The notes below the pieces were generated by a model. That model searched no databases, was not told the DNA's origin, and was given only the letters and a program-made list of their open reading frames with translations. Made by a program: the position numbers and the translations under genes. Shown here in pieces: positions 1 to 5,488 of a DNA stretch of 7,524 bases (position 1 is the first letter of the stretch; each line of letters opens with the position of its first letter). Origin of the DNA: Nitrospiraceae bacterium UBA6898 (GTDB lineage Bacteria > Nitrospirota > Thermodesulfovibrionia > Thermodesulfovibrionales > UBA6898). The stretch is from contig DKBO01000026.1 of assembly GCA_002448975.1 (NCBI GenBank), forward strand, positions 1-7,524, given 5' to 3'.

Positions 1-362
1 TTGTACGCCTTTGCCTCAATCTCAAGCGCCAGTGTCACCGCACCTTGGTCGTCAGCATATTTCGTCAGTTCGAGCTTTTTCTCGAGGTCCCTGACGGGTA
101 TACCGGCCTCGGTGTCCGGGGATTGTGTCTTTTCCTTGAAATCAGCAAATCCCTGGATGTCCCTGTTCTGATCAACGGACTGATAGAGATACTGGATGTA
201 TTCCATATGCTGCTCTTCCCATCGGGAGAGTTCCCCGAACATCTTGCCGGCAGCGGCATTTACCGCCTTTTCCGCAGCAGAGGCATAGAACTCATTCGTC
301 CCTTTTTCCATGAGATATGCTTCAATGAGTGCTGTAAGAAGATCTTCTTTCCCGGTGATCAT
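1..362 (-). CDS. rubrerythrin-like (ferritin-like diiron) protein, C-terminus cut by window edge
   Basis: The frame stays open from an ATG at 362-360 to the window edge, giving the first 120 residues (MITGKEDLL...). Visible features are an N-terminal helix with a glutamate and an FYxxAA segment (around residues 18-26), then an EEQH motif near residues 47-50. A second glutamate-rich helix (ALEIEAKAY) lies at the cut end. Glutamates plus an ExxH placed this way are the diiron-ligand pattern of rubrerythrin and ferritin-like domains, which usually reduce peroxide or handle iron in the cytoplasm of anaerobes. The start has a good Shine-Dalgarno, AAGGAG at 370-375, 7 nt upstream. The gene is divergent from a SufR-like regulator, which suggests redox or iron control. 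The C-terminus is outside the window, so a rubredoxin-like domain cannot be judged. The broad family is fairly clear; the exact subfamily is not. Confidence 0.72.
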   Translation of the reverse strand, partial: MITGKEDLLTALIEAYLMEKGTNEFYASAAEKAVNAAAGKMFGELSRWEEQHMEYIQYLYQSVDQNRDIQGFADFKEKTQSPDTEAGIPVRDLEKKLELTKYADDQGAVTLALEIEAKAY

Positions 363-575
363 AACAAAACTCCTTTAGTGTTCTTCAGGGTATTTATGGG
401 CTGCTGGTATTATCATAACCAAAAAAAGCCAAAAAGGCAGCTACTTTCCGTTCTTCTCTCAGCAGGAGCATCCGCTTTCCATTGACCCGAGGGAAAATTC
501 ATCTTTATGAGAGAGCATGATAGTGCTCAATCAAATTTTATTTACAAAATATTATATTTATGCTACCTTTCTTGT
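363..575. promoter_or_regulatory. divergent intergenic control region with two dyads
   Basis: This gap separates the divergent rubrerythrin-like and SufR-like genes. It holds a 5-6-5 inverted repeat (GAGCA-N6-TGCTC, 513-528) and a perfect AT-rich dyad (AAATAT-T-ATATTT, 547-559). The second dyad overlaps -10-like sequences about 20 nt before the regulator ATG. No -35/-10 pair close to consensus is obvious for either gene. Metal-cluster regulators commonly bind short dyads in such divergent regions, so these are candidate operators. That role is inferred from position and symmetry only. Confidence 0.4.
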
Positions 576-1208
576 ATGAATTCTCTCTGTGACGAAAACC
601 CTACCCGTCAGAACATTATTACGCTGCTGAAAAAAAGCGGGGGCATGTCTATTGAAGAGCTGAGCAAGAAGATCAGCATTACGCCTATGGGAATCAGGCA
701 GCACCTGCTTTCCCTTGAGAAAAAAGGCATTGTTTCCTATGCTGCAAGGAAGCATGGCATCGGACGGCCCGGATTCATCTATCGCCTTACTGATGCATCT
801 GATGAGCTCTTTCCCAAGTCATATGACCGGCTGGCTCTTGATGTCCTGCGTGATGTGAAAAAGTATGAAGGTCCGGAAAAAGTGAGCAAGATTTTCAGCT
901 GGCGCAGGGAAAGGATATTCAAGCAGAAAAAAGAAGCTCTGGCCGGTCTGACCGGCATTGAAGAAGCCCTGCACGGCCTGAAGAACCTGCTTGAAACAGA
1001 AGGCCACCTCGTAGAGCTCGATAAGGAAGATGACACCTACCGGCTTAAGACCTATAACTGCCCGATCAGCAAGGTTGCCAATGAGTTCAATGAAGCATGC
1101 ATGCAGGAACTCCAGATGTACCGGGAACTCCTGAACCGCCAGGTGACCATGGAACAGTGCATGGGGCAGGGCAGCCAGTCCTGTATATTTTCGATCCCTA
1201 CTGCTTAG
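576..1208 (+). CDS. SufR-like winged-helix transcriptional regulator with C-terminal cysteine cluster
   Basis: This 210-residue protein has an N-terminal DeoR/ArsR-type winged helix: NPTRQNIITLLKK, then ELSKKISITPMGIRQHLLSLEKKG at about residues 28-51, followed by the wing segment GRPGFIYRLT. The middle is charged and helical. The C-terminal part carries Cys162, Cys175, Cys195 and Cys203 within NCP...EAC...QC...SCIF. This layout resembles SufR-family repressors, which hold a 4Fe-4S cluster and control iron-sulfur assembly or oxidative-stress genes. The frame also opens at ATG 507, but that would place two dyads and an AT-rich promoter-like stretch inside the gene, and NPTRQ normally lies near the N-terminus, so ATG 576 is preferred. 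Neither start has a clear Shine-Dalgarno. Its stop is 1 bp from the stop of the convergent bioF-like gene. No suf genes are visible, so the target is inferred to be itself and/or the divergent rubrerythrin-like gene. Confidence 0.78.
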   Translation: MNSLCDENPTRQNIITLLKKSGGMSIEELSKKISITPMGIRQHLLSLEKKGIVSYAARKHGIGRPGFIYRLTDASDELFPKSYDRLALDVLRDVKKYEGPEKVSKIFSWRRERIFKQKKEALAGLTGIEEALHGLKNLLETEGHLVELDKEDDTYRLKTYNCPISKVANEFNEACMQELQMYRELLNRQVTMEQCMGQGSQSCIFSIPTA

Positions 1209-1209
1209 C

Positions 1210-2412
1210 TCATCTCTCCTGACGCCACTTTCGCATACGTACAAGAAGTTTTTCCACGTGTCTGTCCTCATGCGCCGCGCTCACCGTTATGCGGACTCTC
1301 GCCTCCCTGACCGTGGGCGGACGAATGGCAGGTGCATATACCCCTCCCGCGAAAAGAAAGCGTGACAGCCTGACAGCGTCACCTACCGAAGCAGCCCTTA
1401 CCGGTATGATGGGGGTCTCACTTCCCATGGTTTCATATCCGAGACTCTCAAGGTCCCCGACGATGCGGTTCCTGCTCCGCCAGAGCCTCGTGACCAGACC
1501 GGGGGTGTTCCTGATAATGCGGAGCGCTGCCAGGGACGCCGCTGCTTCTGCCGCGGGAAGGGCGGTAGAAAAGAGCAGGCTCCTCGCTGTATTTGATATC
1601 CAGTCAATGAGGTCCCTTGAGCCGGCCACGAAAGCACCGAAAGAACCGCAGGCCTTGGAGAACGTCCCCATCTGTACCATCCATGGCTCAGGCCGGATCT
1701 TGAAATGAGCAAGCGCTCCCTTACCTTTCCCAAGGACACCTGTTCCGTGCGCATCATCAAGATACAGGAGCGCACCCTTTCGCCGACAGAGATAATGCAG
1801 GTCCGGAAGCGGTGCGATGTCTCCGTCCATACTGAAAACCGTATCCGAAACGACAATCCGTCTGCCCCGGCACCGCTGTTTCATGAGCTGCTCCAGGTGT
1901 GCGACATCACCGTGACGGTAAATGACGGTCTGCGCACGGCTCAACCTGCATCCGTCTATAATGCTCGCATGGTTCAGTTCGTCACTATAGATGATGTCCC
2001 CTGCAGAGGAAAGAGACGGGATCACACCGGCATTGGCTGCATAGCCACAATTAAACAGTCGCGCTGCTTCGGTCCGTTTGAACCCTGCGATATGCCCTTC
2101 AAGCCGATCGTGCAGAACCGTACCCCCTCCCAGGAGACGCGAAGCACCGGAACCGAAGCCATAGTATTCCAGTGCAACGCCTGCTGCCCTGATGACTTCA
2201 GGATGGTTGGCAAGTCCCAGATAGTCGTTGGAGGCGAAATTGACATACCTTCTGCCCTGTATGGTTACGACCGGACCGGCTGCTGAAGCACGCGACAGGA
2301 TAGAACGGAGCAGCTCCCTTTTGGCGAGATCGGCTATTTCCTTTTCAAACACTCCCAGATAGTAGCATATTTTACGCTGCGTGCGCTCAAAGATCTGACT
2401 GTCAGGGAGCAT
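1210..2412 (-). CDS. bioF: 8-amino-7-oxononanoate synthase-type alpha-oxoamine synthase (BioF-like)
   Basis: This is a PLP-dependent fold-type I enzyme of about 400 residues. BioF joins pimeloyl-ACP or pimeloyl-CoA to L-alanine, giving KAPA in biotin synthesis. Visible motifs are NFASNDYLGLANHP (58-71), GFGSGASRLLGGG (85-97), the SDELNHASIIDG block with His148, FSMDGDIAPL (193-202), the LDDAHGTG PLP-ring site (218-225), the Schiff-base lysine Lys253 in MGTFSKACGSFGA, and IRPPTV near the C-terminus (363-368). The start is uncertain. ATG 2412 gives 400 residues. GTG 2430 has AAGGA 4-5 nt upstream and gives 406. GTG 2352 would give 380, the usual family length, but lacks a properly spaced ribosome site. 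A TTG at 2526 would add an unconvincing extension. The loop after IRPPTV reads REAR rather than the usual P-x-G-x-AR, about two residues shorter. No other biotin genes are beside it, so a related oxoamine synthase (KBL or SPT-like) is possible but less likely. Confidence 0.85.
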   Translation of the reverse strand: MLPDSQIFERTQRKICYYLGVFEKEIADLAKRELLRSILSRASAAGPVVTIQGRRYVNFASNDYLGLANHPEVIRAAGVALEYYGFGSGASRLLGGGTVLHDRLEGHIAGFKRTEAARLFNCGYAANAGVIPSLSSAGDIIYSDELNHASIIDGCRLSRAQTVIYRHGDVAHLEQLMKQRCRGRRIVVSDTVFSMDGDIAPLPDLHYLCRRKGALLYLDDAHGTGVLGKGKGALAHFKIRPEPWMVQMGTFSKACGSFGAFVAGSRDLIDWISNTARSLLFSTALPAAEAAASLAALRIIRNTPGLVTRLWRSRNRIVGDLESLGYETMGSETPIIPVRAASVGDAVRLSRFLFAGGVYAPAIRPPTVREARVRITVSAAHEDRHVEKLLVRMRKWRQER

Positions 2413-2614
2413 AGGGTATCTGCCCTGCACGAGTTCCTTTTTCCTAAGGACCGGAGCGCCCTGCAGTGCATGCACAAGGAAAGATATCCGGACACCCTGA
2501 GACTCATCACCATGAGAAACCAGCAAGAAGTTGTGATATCAGTTATGGCACTGGTCTCTTTCCTGCAGCCTCATTCAGCATGCCTGTCGCGGCTAGGCTT
2601 CCCCTGGGAACGAA
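2413..2614. other. gene-free leader upstream of the bioF-like gene
   Basis: About 200 bp lies between the bioF-like start and the terminator of the next unit. No promoter close to consensus is evident on the minus strand. The bioF-like frame stays open up to a TTG at 2526, but that stretch does not resemble an oxoamine synthase N-terminus. A small CTCAT-CACC-ATGAG hairpin (2503-2516) is the only symmetry seen. The bioF promoter presumably lies here, because the neighbouring minus-strand unit ends in a strong terminator. Confidence 0.4.
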
Positions 2615-2645
2615 AACGAAAAAGGGCAGCCGCATGGCTGCCCTT
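2615..2645 (-). terminator. intrinsic terminator of the small lysine-rich peptide gene
   Basis: A near-ideal hairpin lies at 2624-2643, with stem GGGCAGCC/GGCTGCCC and a 4-nt loop. Two further A-T pairs extend it outward. Read on the minus strand it is followed directly by five Ts (2619-2623). It starts about 20 nt after the TAG of the 26-codon ORF. No T tract follows on the plus strand, so it acts for minus-strand transcripts and separates this unit from bioF. Confidence 0.85.
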
Positions 2646-2663
2646 GAGCCGGTGTGAACTGTA

Positions 2664-2744
2664 CTATTTTTTCTTCTTTGCCGCGGTCTTCTTCGTCGCG
2701 GTCTTCTTTGCACTGCCGCACGGACCCTTTGACTTGCAGGCCAT
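2664..2744 (-). CDS. 26-residue lysine-rich, two-cysteine basic peptide (unrecognised)
   Basis: This is a short ORF whose frame differs from longer open frames here. The ATG at 2744-2742 lies 6 nt after a full AAAGGAGG ribosome-binding site (2751-2758). An in-frame ATG at 2750 directly abuts that site and is unlikely to be used. The peptide begins MACKSKGPCG and continues with a tail made only of Ala, Lys, Thr and Ser. Ten of 26 residues are lysine and none is acidic. The tail has a five-residue period ([A/T]KKTA), matched in DNA by two copies of a 12-bp direct repeat 15 bp apart (2682-2693 and 2697-2708). Cys3 and Cys9 are the only cysteines. The tail resembles the basic tails of histone H1-like or nucleic-acid-binding proteins, but no family is recognised and no function is assigned. 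A promoter, strong ribosome site and terminator frame it as a monocistronic unit. A small RNA is the alternative, though the ribosome site argues for translation. Confidence 0.72.
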   Translation of the reverse strand: MACKSKGPCGSAKKTATKKTAAKKKK

Positions 2745-2776
2745 ATGCATCCTCCTTTGCAGGGAAATATATGCTC

Positions 2777-2805
2777 ACCGTATCATACAGACCGGTCACT
2801 GTCAA
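2777..2805 (-). promoter_or_regulatory. sigma70-type promoter of the small lysine-rich peptide gene
   Basis: On the minus strand a perfect TTGACA (2800-2805) is followed after 17 bp by TACGGT (2777-2782), which matches TATAAT at the first two and last positions. Transcription would start near 2770, giving a leader of about 26 nt that contains AAAGGAGG. An 8-bp palindrome, GACCGGTC (2790-2797), sits in the spacer and could bind a regulator. Confidence 0.6.
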
Positions 2806-2812
2806 TAAGGGA

Positions 2813-2842
2813 TTTACGAAGGATATTGAACGTCGTTATAAT
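2813..2842 (+). promoter_or_regulatory. sigma70-type promoter of the zinc-ribbon gene
   Basis: A perfect TATAAT at 2837-2842 is preceded at 18 bp by TTTACG (2813-2818, four of six matches to TTGACA). Transcription would start near 2849, about 30 nt before the GTG start. This -35 box is only 7 bp from the -35 box of the divergent minus-strand promoter, so the two promoters stand back to back. Confidence 0.6.
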
Positions 2843-2878
2843 TATCTTCGGATCAATCAACCGTAGACGGAGGCAGCA

Positions 2879-3163
2879 GTGTATACATGTGCTCATTGCA
2901 GGAAAGAGATCAGCATTGACAAGTTTTTCACACGGAAATCGGTCTGCCCAAAATGCAGCGCCGACCTCCATATCTGTCTGAACTGCAGGTTTTACGCGGA
3001 AACGGCCCATAACAAGTGTCGGGAACCAAAAGCGGAGTTCCAGCGATCACGGGACAGGGCAAACTTCTGTGACTACTTTGTCTTTGCCGAGGGTCCCGGA
3101 CGATCCTCTGCCGCCGAAAAGGAAGATACCCTTAAGAAATTGAACGACCTGTTCAAGAAGTGA
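2879..3163 (+). CDS. eight-cysteine zinc-ribbon protein of unknown function
   Basis: This 94-residue protein starts at GTG 2879, with GGAGG 6 nt upstream. Its cysteines form three CxxC pairs (Cys4/7, Cys23/26, Cys33/36) plus Cys47 and Cys64, enough for two zinc-ribbon knuckles. The core LNCRFY...CREP...E...ANFCDYF matches a widespread but uncharacterised family found in Deltaproteobacteria and Nitrospirota-like genomes. Its members typically end in a short lysine-rich helix, seen here as DTLKKLNDLFKK. There is no signal peptide or membrane segment, so it should be cytoplasmic. The gene has its own promoter and lies opposite a lysine-rich two-cysteine peptide gene. The fold and zinc binding are inferred from cysteine spacing; the cellular role is unknown. 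Confidence 0.85.
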   Translation: MYTCAHCRKEISIDKFFTRKSVCPKCSADLHICLNCRFYAETAHNKCREPKAEFQRSRDRANFCDYFVFAEGPGRSSAAEKEDTLKKLNDLFKK

Positions 3164-3232
3164 TTTCTCCTGGGCTCTCGATATCATGACGAGACGGAAA
3201 TGCGGCATTCTGCTTTTGCATGCCCGTGACTG

Positions 3233-3257
3233 CCTGAAAGGAAGTTCCTATTTCAGG
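3233..3257. other. stem-loop spanning the stop codon of the cation exchanger gene
   Basis: CCTGAAA (3233-3239) and TTTCAGG (3251-3257) form a perfect 7-bp stem. The loop contains GGAA-G-TTCC and the TAG stop (3248-3250) of the minus-strand exchanger gene. It lies between the convergent zinc-ribbon and exchanger genes. No T tract follows on either strand, so it is not a classical intrinsic terminator. It could stabilise the operon's 3' end or mark a factor-dependent end. Confidence 0.4.
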
Positions 3258-4267
3258 ATAAGCACTACAGTGTACAGGAGATACAATATACCGCCAAAGA
3301 GGACGGCAAAGGGCGAAATGCGCTTTCTTGCCAGTATCACTCCAAGGACTGTCAGGGTCGAAAAGATTGCAAGCACGGCTGAAAAGAGCGCCATGCCGGT
3401 GATCTCCCAGTCGGTGAAAAGCAGTCCCACAGAAACCGGGAATGTTGACTGAAAAACCATGGCACCGGTTATATTTCCCAAGGCAAGGGTGTCCCGCCCC
3501 TTCCAGGTCCAGGTGATGCTGTTAAACTTCTCGGGCAGTTCCGTTGCTACAGGGGCAAGAAGAAGGGAAAAGAGCAGGGGGTCCATGCCGAACGTCACGG
3601 AAACCAGTTCGAGGCTGTGGACGAAGGTATGCGCGCCCTTGATCATGACAACAAGCGCAAGCACCACCTGAAACAGGATCAGCGGCAGGGGGGGCCGTTC
3701 CCACAGAGGCAGAGACGTCAGCCTCCTGGTGATCCTCCAGAGATACATGCCTTCCGAATGCTCCATTTCGGCGCTCTCGCTCCTGAACGTCTTATAGGCG
3801 TAAAACACATACCCCGCGATAAGCGCACAGGAAATCGGTATGAGCATGCCCTTGCCGGCAAGGATCGGCAGAATGATGGCGGTCGAGTACATGGCAAGGA
3901 AAAAAAGGAGATCGCGCTTTATGGAGTGGGCCTCTACCCGAAGTTCGAACTGACGTTTTTTCTTCAGCGCGGCTATGGTAACCGTAATGCCTACCAGAAA
4001 AAATGCCAGCGTTGAGAGCATGAACGGAGCGCCCAGTATGGCCCCGACACCGATCTCTTTTGCGGATGCACCCCCGTACAGAAATATTGCTACGAACGGC
4101 AGGATCGTCTCCGGCAGGGCCGTTCCGACCGCGGCAAAGATACTGCCGACAACTGCCTGGGAGAACGAAAAGTGTCTTCCGAACTCCTCAATGCCGTTCG
4201 TAAAAAACTCTGCGGCAAGAAGGATAAGACCAAGTCCTGTCAGAAGAAGGAGCGACTGGACGAGCAT
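3248..4267 (-). CDS. CaCA-family cation exchanger (sodium/calcium antiporter type)
   Basis: This 339-residue hydrophobic membrane protein has about ten membrane segments and the two-repeat layout of the Ca2+:cation antiporter family. The first alpha-repeat motif is AAVGTALPET (45-54) and the second is APVATELPEKFNS (238-250); Glu53 and Glu246 match the cation-coordinating glutamates of the family. A charged cytoplasmic loop (about 160-192) separates the halves. Later half-repeat motifs are GAILGAPF (75-82) and GNITGAMVFQ (264-273), where classical members have G-SN motifs, so this belongs to a divergent subfamily and its ion specificity is uncertain. The ATG (4267-4265) shares one base with the TGA of the upstream usp gene and has no ribosome site of its own, which suggests translational coupling. 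It is the last gene of the DUF77-usp-exchanger operon. Confidence 0.85.
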   Translation of the reverse strand: MLVQSLLLLTGLGLILLAAEFFTNGIEEFGRHFSFSQAVVGSIFAAVGTALPETILPFVAIFLYGGASAKEIGVGAILGAPFMLSTLAFFLVGITVTIAALKKKRQFELRVEAHSIKRDLLFFLAMYSTAIILPILAGKGMLIPISCALIAGYVFYAYKTFRSESAEMEHSEGMYLWRITRRLTSLPLWERPPLPLILFQVVLALVVMIKGAHTFVHSLELVSVTFGMDPLLFSLLLAPVATELPEKFNSITWTWKGRDTLALGNITGAMVFQSTFPVSVGLLFTDWEITGMALFSAVLAIFSTLTVLGVILARKRISPFAVLFGGILYLLYTVVLILK

Positions 4268-5142
4268 CAGTGGACAATAAGCACGGGGCAGGGTGAAGCC
4301 TTGATCACCGCCTCTGTTACGCTGCCGATGAGCGTTCCCTTCACATACGAGAGTCCACGCGCTCCCATGACGAGCAGATCATATTCCCCGCTCTCTGCAG
4401 CAGCGCAGATGACATCTGAAGGCATCCCGTGTCTGAGTTCGCTCTGTACCGGCGTAATACCGGCATCATGGATCATCCGGGAAAGCGCCTCCCGGCCCTC
4501 TGCATCAACAAACGCGTCGAATTGTTCCATCTCCTTGCGGCTGCTCATTGGCCATCGCGACCCTCGTGCCTTTAATGTGTGAGACGGAACGGCATGTATG
4601 ACGTGAAGGGACGCCGAAAAAGCGGACGCATATGCGGACGCCTGCGCAAGCGCCTTACCCGAGTTTTCGGAAAAATCGACGGCACAGAGCATCTTTCGTA
4701 TCGCCACCGGTACCGCATCTGCACCCTCCGCCCGCTTTCCCCTGACAACGAGCATCGGACTCTCGAGATATCTGATAAGCCGCTCAGAGCTGCTGGGTCG
4801 GAATGCGTGGGATGCATACCCGATGATCAGGAGATCAGGGTGATATTCCGTTATCGCTGCCACAAACGACTCATGGAGCCTTCCCATCATCAGACGATGG
4901 TCAGAAGCCACGCCTTTCTCTTGGAGCACGGCCTGCCACCCGGCCATTTCGGTCTCCTCCCTTCGTGTTTCCTCCTCGATATAGGGCATGAGGTAGGAAG
5001 GCGGTGTAAGGAGGTAGTCCATCACATAGAGGAGCCTCACCGGGGCCTGTGCAGCAGCGGAAAAACATGCCGCATAGGAAACGATCTTTCCCGTGTCAGG
5101 CCCCAGGTCGATACCTGCAAGGATGCACCTGCATGTCATCAT
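4267..5142 (-). CDS. tandem-domain universal stress protein (UspA family)
   Basis: The 291 residues make two Usp domains: about 4-134 (CILAGIDLGPDT... to LESPMLVVRG) and 148-291 (IRKMLCAVDFSENS... to SPCPVLIVH). The second domain keeps the canonical nucleotide-binding signature G-x2-G-x9-G-S (Gly260, Gly263, Gly273, Ser274). In the first domain the matching stretch (IGYASHAFRPSSSERLIRYL) has lost it, so only the C-terminal domain is predicted to bind ATP. The protein is cytoplasmic. Two consecutive ATGs (5142 and 5139) occur; the first overlaps the TGA of the upstream DUF77 gene by four bases (ATGA). The downstream exchanger start shares one base with this stop. Usp proteins are often encoded beside cation or proton transporters, and a role in sensing or modulating the exchanger is a reasonable inference that the sequence alone does not prove. 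Confidence 0.9.
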   Translation of the reverse strand: MMTCRCILAGIDLGPDTGKIVSYAACFSAAAQAPVRLLYVMDYLLTPPSYLMPYIEEETRREETEMAGWQAVLQEKGVASDHRLMMGRLHESFVAAITEYHPDLLIIGYASHAFRPSSSERLIRYLESPMLVVRGKRAEGADAVPVAIRKMLCAVDFSENSGKALAQASAYASAFSASLHVIHAVPSHTLKARGSRWPMSSRKEMEQFDAFVDAEGREALSRMIHDAGITPVQSELRHGMPSDVICAAAESGEYDLLVMGARGLSYVKGTLIGSVTEAVIKASPCPVLIVH

Positions 5143-5444
5143 TTTTTCAGTGCCTTTCCGAGCTTCTTTTCCACGGAGCGAATCTTCGCATCGATCCTGT
5201 TCGCCGCGCCTTTCCGGTCATCGATCCGTATCGTTGTCAACACCCGCTCCTCCTTTTGAAGGGCAATCCGGTGACAGCGCTTTATGAGCCTGAAGACCTC
5301 ATCCCATGTCCCCTCAACAACAGTGCCCATGGGTGTGACCTTATAGGCAAGACCACTCGCATCAACCAGTCCCAGAACCTCTGCAACCCTGCTGCTGATG
5401 CTGCTGCCTGATCCCAGGGGGACAATACTAAACTCAACGAGCAT
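5139..5444 (-). CDS. DUF77 / MTH1187-family small protein (thiamine-binding-like)
   Basis: This 101-residue protein starts MLVEFSIVPLG and carries the family signatures SGLAYKVTPMGTVVEG (about 38-53), a WDEV helix, the RVLTTIRIDDR strand (73-83) and a C-terminal helix VEKKLGKALKK. The family (Pfam PF01910, TIGR00106) folds as a ferredoxin-like oligomer that binds a small ligand, thiamine-like in some members. The frame extends to 5468, but ATG 5444 is chosen because AAAGGAG precedes it by about 6 nt and it matches the family N-terminus. It is the first gene of the operon and overlaps usp by four bases. It begins just after the HU terminator. No clear promoter is seen in the roughly 45-nt gap, so either the promoter is weak or there is read-through from HU. 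Confidence 0.88.
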   Translation of the reverse strand: MLVEFSIVPLGSGSSISSRVAEVLGLVDASGLAYKVTPMGTVVEGTWDEVFRLIKRCHRIALQKEERVLTTIRIDDRKGAANRIDAKIRSVEKKLGKALKK

Positions 5445-5488
5445 GTCGTCTCCTTTCGTCCACTGCATGCAGATGATATTTCATGGGC

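Noticed and set aside
425..440. GCC-AAAAA-GGC followed by Ts on the minus strand, resembling a terminator
   Set aside because: The stem is only 3 bp, far too weak, and it lies upstream of a start rather than after a gene.
507..575. Upstream start (ATG 507) for the SufR-like regulator
   Set aside because: It would place both dyads and the AT-rich promoter-like stretch in coding sequence, and family members begin near the NPTRQ segment.
819..1271. 150-codon minus-strand open frame opposite the regulator
   Set aside because: The plus-strand frame holds a recognisable winged helix and cysteine cluster; the antisense product has no recognisable features.
1705..2286. 193-codon open frame on the plus strand opposite the BioF-like gene
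   Set aside because: It is antisense to strongly conserved BioF motifs, has no ribosome site and resembles no protein; it is a codon-bias shadow.
2593..2805. 70-codon minus-strand frame overlapping the small lysine-rich peptide
   Set aside because: Its start lies at the -35 box of the promoter and it reads through the terminator hairpin; the 26-codon frame has the properly spaced ribosome site instead.
4579..5259. 226-codon plus-strand open frame opposite usp and DUF77
   Set aside because: It runs across two real genes with intact family motifs and shows no domain, promoter or ribosome site of its own.
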